Shown piece by piece: positions 63,701-64,000 of a stretch of DNA of 64,000 bases (its first letter is position 1; every line of letters starts with the position of its first letter). The position numbers and the translations under genes were made by a program. Origin of the DNA: Candidatus Accumulibacter propinquus (GTDB lineage Bacteria > Pseudomonadota > Gammaproteobacteria > Burkholderiales > Rhodocyclaceae); NCBI GenBank assembly GCA_016714935.1, contig JADKBU010000007.1, forward strand, positions 58,990 to 122,989. The letters are read 5' to 3'. The notes under the pieces are model-generated. The model saw only the letters and a list, made by a program, of their open reading frames with translations. It was not told where the DNA came from and made no database searches.

Positions 63701-64000
63701 TGTTTCGTCAGTTCGGCGTGCGCGGGGCTATCCGCTTCATCCGCACCTCCTGCGCTGCCCCCTGGCTCGATCTCCCGCGCGGATGCGCGCTCCTCGCCGA
63801 ACCCTTTCTGCTGCAACTCGAGTGATCTGCCCAGGGTTGGCCCCAGCATCCCCCGTACGGCATCGTCCGTGCCGGGAAAAGGCTCATCCAGAGATCGTAC
63901 CGGAGTTCCTGAACACCTCTCGACACCCTCCACGGACCCCCACTCCACCTGCGTATCCCGCGCGCTCCCTGCCCCCAGCCCCCGCGATTTGACCGCTCCA
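63700..64000. other. Remnant sequence to the window end
   Basis: No recognisable gene. Frames with some transposase-like text (GYHLLLMRLAHVF) fade out before 63700, after which only low-complexity Pro/Ser/Arg frames remain. The right end of the transposase element is not identifiable. Confidence 0.4.

Overview
The window looks like a GC-rich betaproteobacterial chromosome segment, most likely Rhodocyclales and possibly 'Candidatus Accumulibacter' or a relative. This is inferred from gene content and order (rimP-nusA-infB-rbfA-truB; trpS-scpA-scpB-rluB; rnfABCDGE-nth; ETF-QO with acyl-CoA ligase; a tandem Hsp20 pair; DUF4338 mobile elements), not from a marker gene.

Layout. 0-2.6 kb is a protein-quality-control cluster: a left-truncated trypsin-like protease, CbpM and CbpA on the minus strand, divergent from two Hsp20 genes that carry a sigma-32-like promoter. 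2.6-10.2 kb is one tightly coupled minus-strand operon, rnfABCDGE-nth-FIST protein-DUF1841. 10.2-23.5 kb holds minus-strand housekeeping genes: pyrD, the nusA/infB operon with its own promoter and a leader containing two terminator-like hairpins, then rluB, scpB, scpA, trpS, a site-2 protease, a YciO/YrdC protein and RNase AM. 23.5-34.8 kb has cysK, a pirin, amiC-tsaE divergent from queG with overlapping start codons, a fatty-acid catabolism group (ETF-QO, acyl-CoA ligase, hydrolase, ABM protein) and an RcnA-type Ni/Co exporter. 34.9-35.2 kb is a tRNA-Pro/Arg/His array.

35.7-48.3 kb is the most interesting part. A fully reducing type I polyketide synthase (2552 aa) and an alpha-oxoamine synthase form a plus-strand pair. 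They converge on a minus-strand trio: a KpsS-like Kdo transferase, a short-chain dehydrogenase and an LTA-synthase/OpgB-like phosphotransferase. The gene set resembles the rkpA/rkpGHIJ K-antigen locus of Sinorhizobium. I infer a pathway in which a PKS-built acyl chain is released with an amino acid, reduced to a sphingoid-like amino alcohol, given a phospho-head group and used as the lipid anchor of a capsule. The plus-strand genes are intact. The three minus-strand genes all carry single-base frameshifts, and a run of 20 G lies just before the KpsS-like gene, so the system is either decaying, phase-variable or mis-sequenced here.

48.5-55.2 kb is a TetR-type repressor divergent from a complete RND efflux operon (adaptor, pump, outer-membrane factor), with a dyad operator between them. 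55.3-64 kb grades into decay: an intact metallophosphoesterase, then a frameshifted GGDEF/EAL protein, a wrecked RlmA-type methyltransferase, an intact ISAs1-family insertion sequence with recognisable ends, and a broken DUF4338 (DruA-like) gene followed by a deleted DDE transposase.
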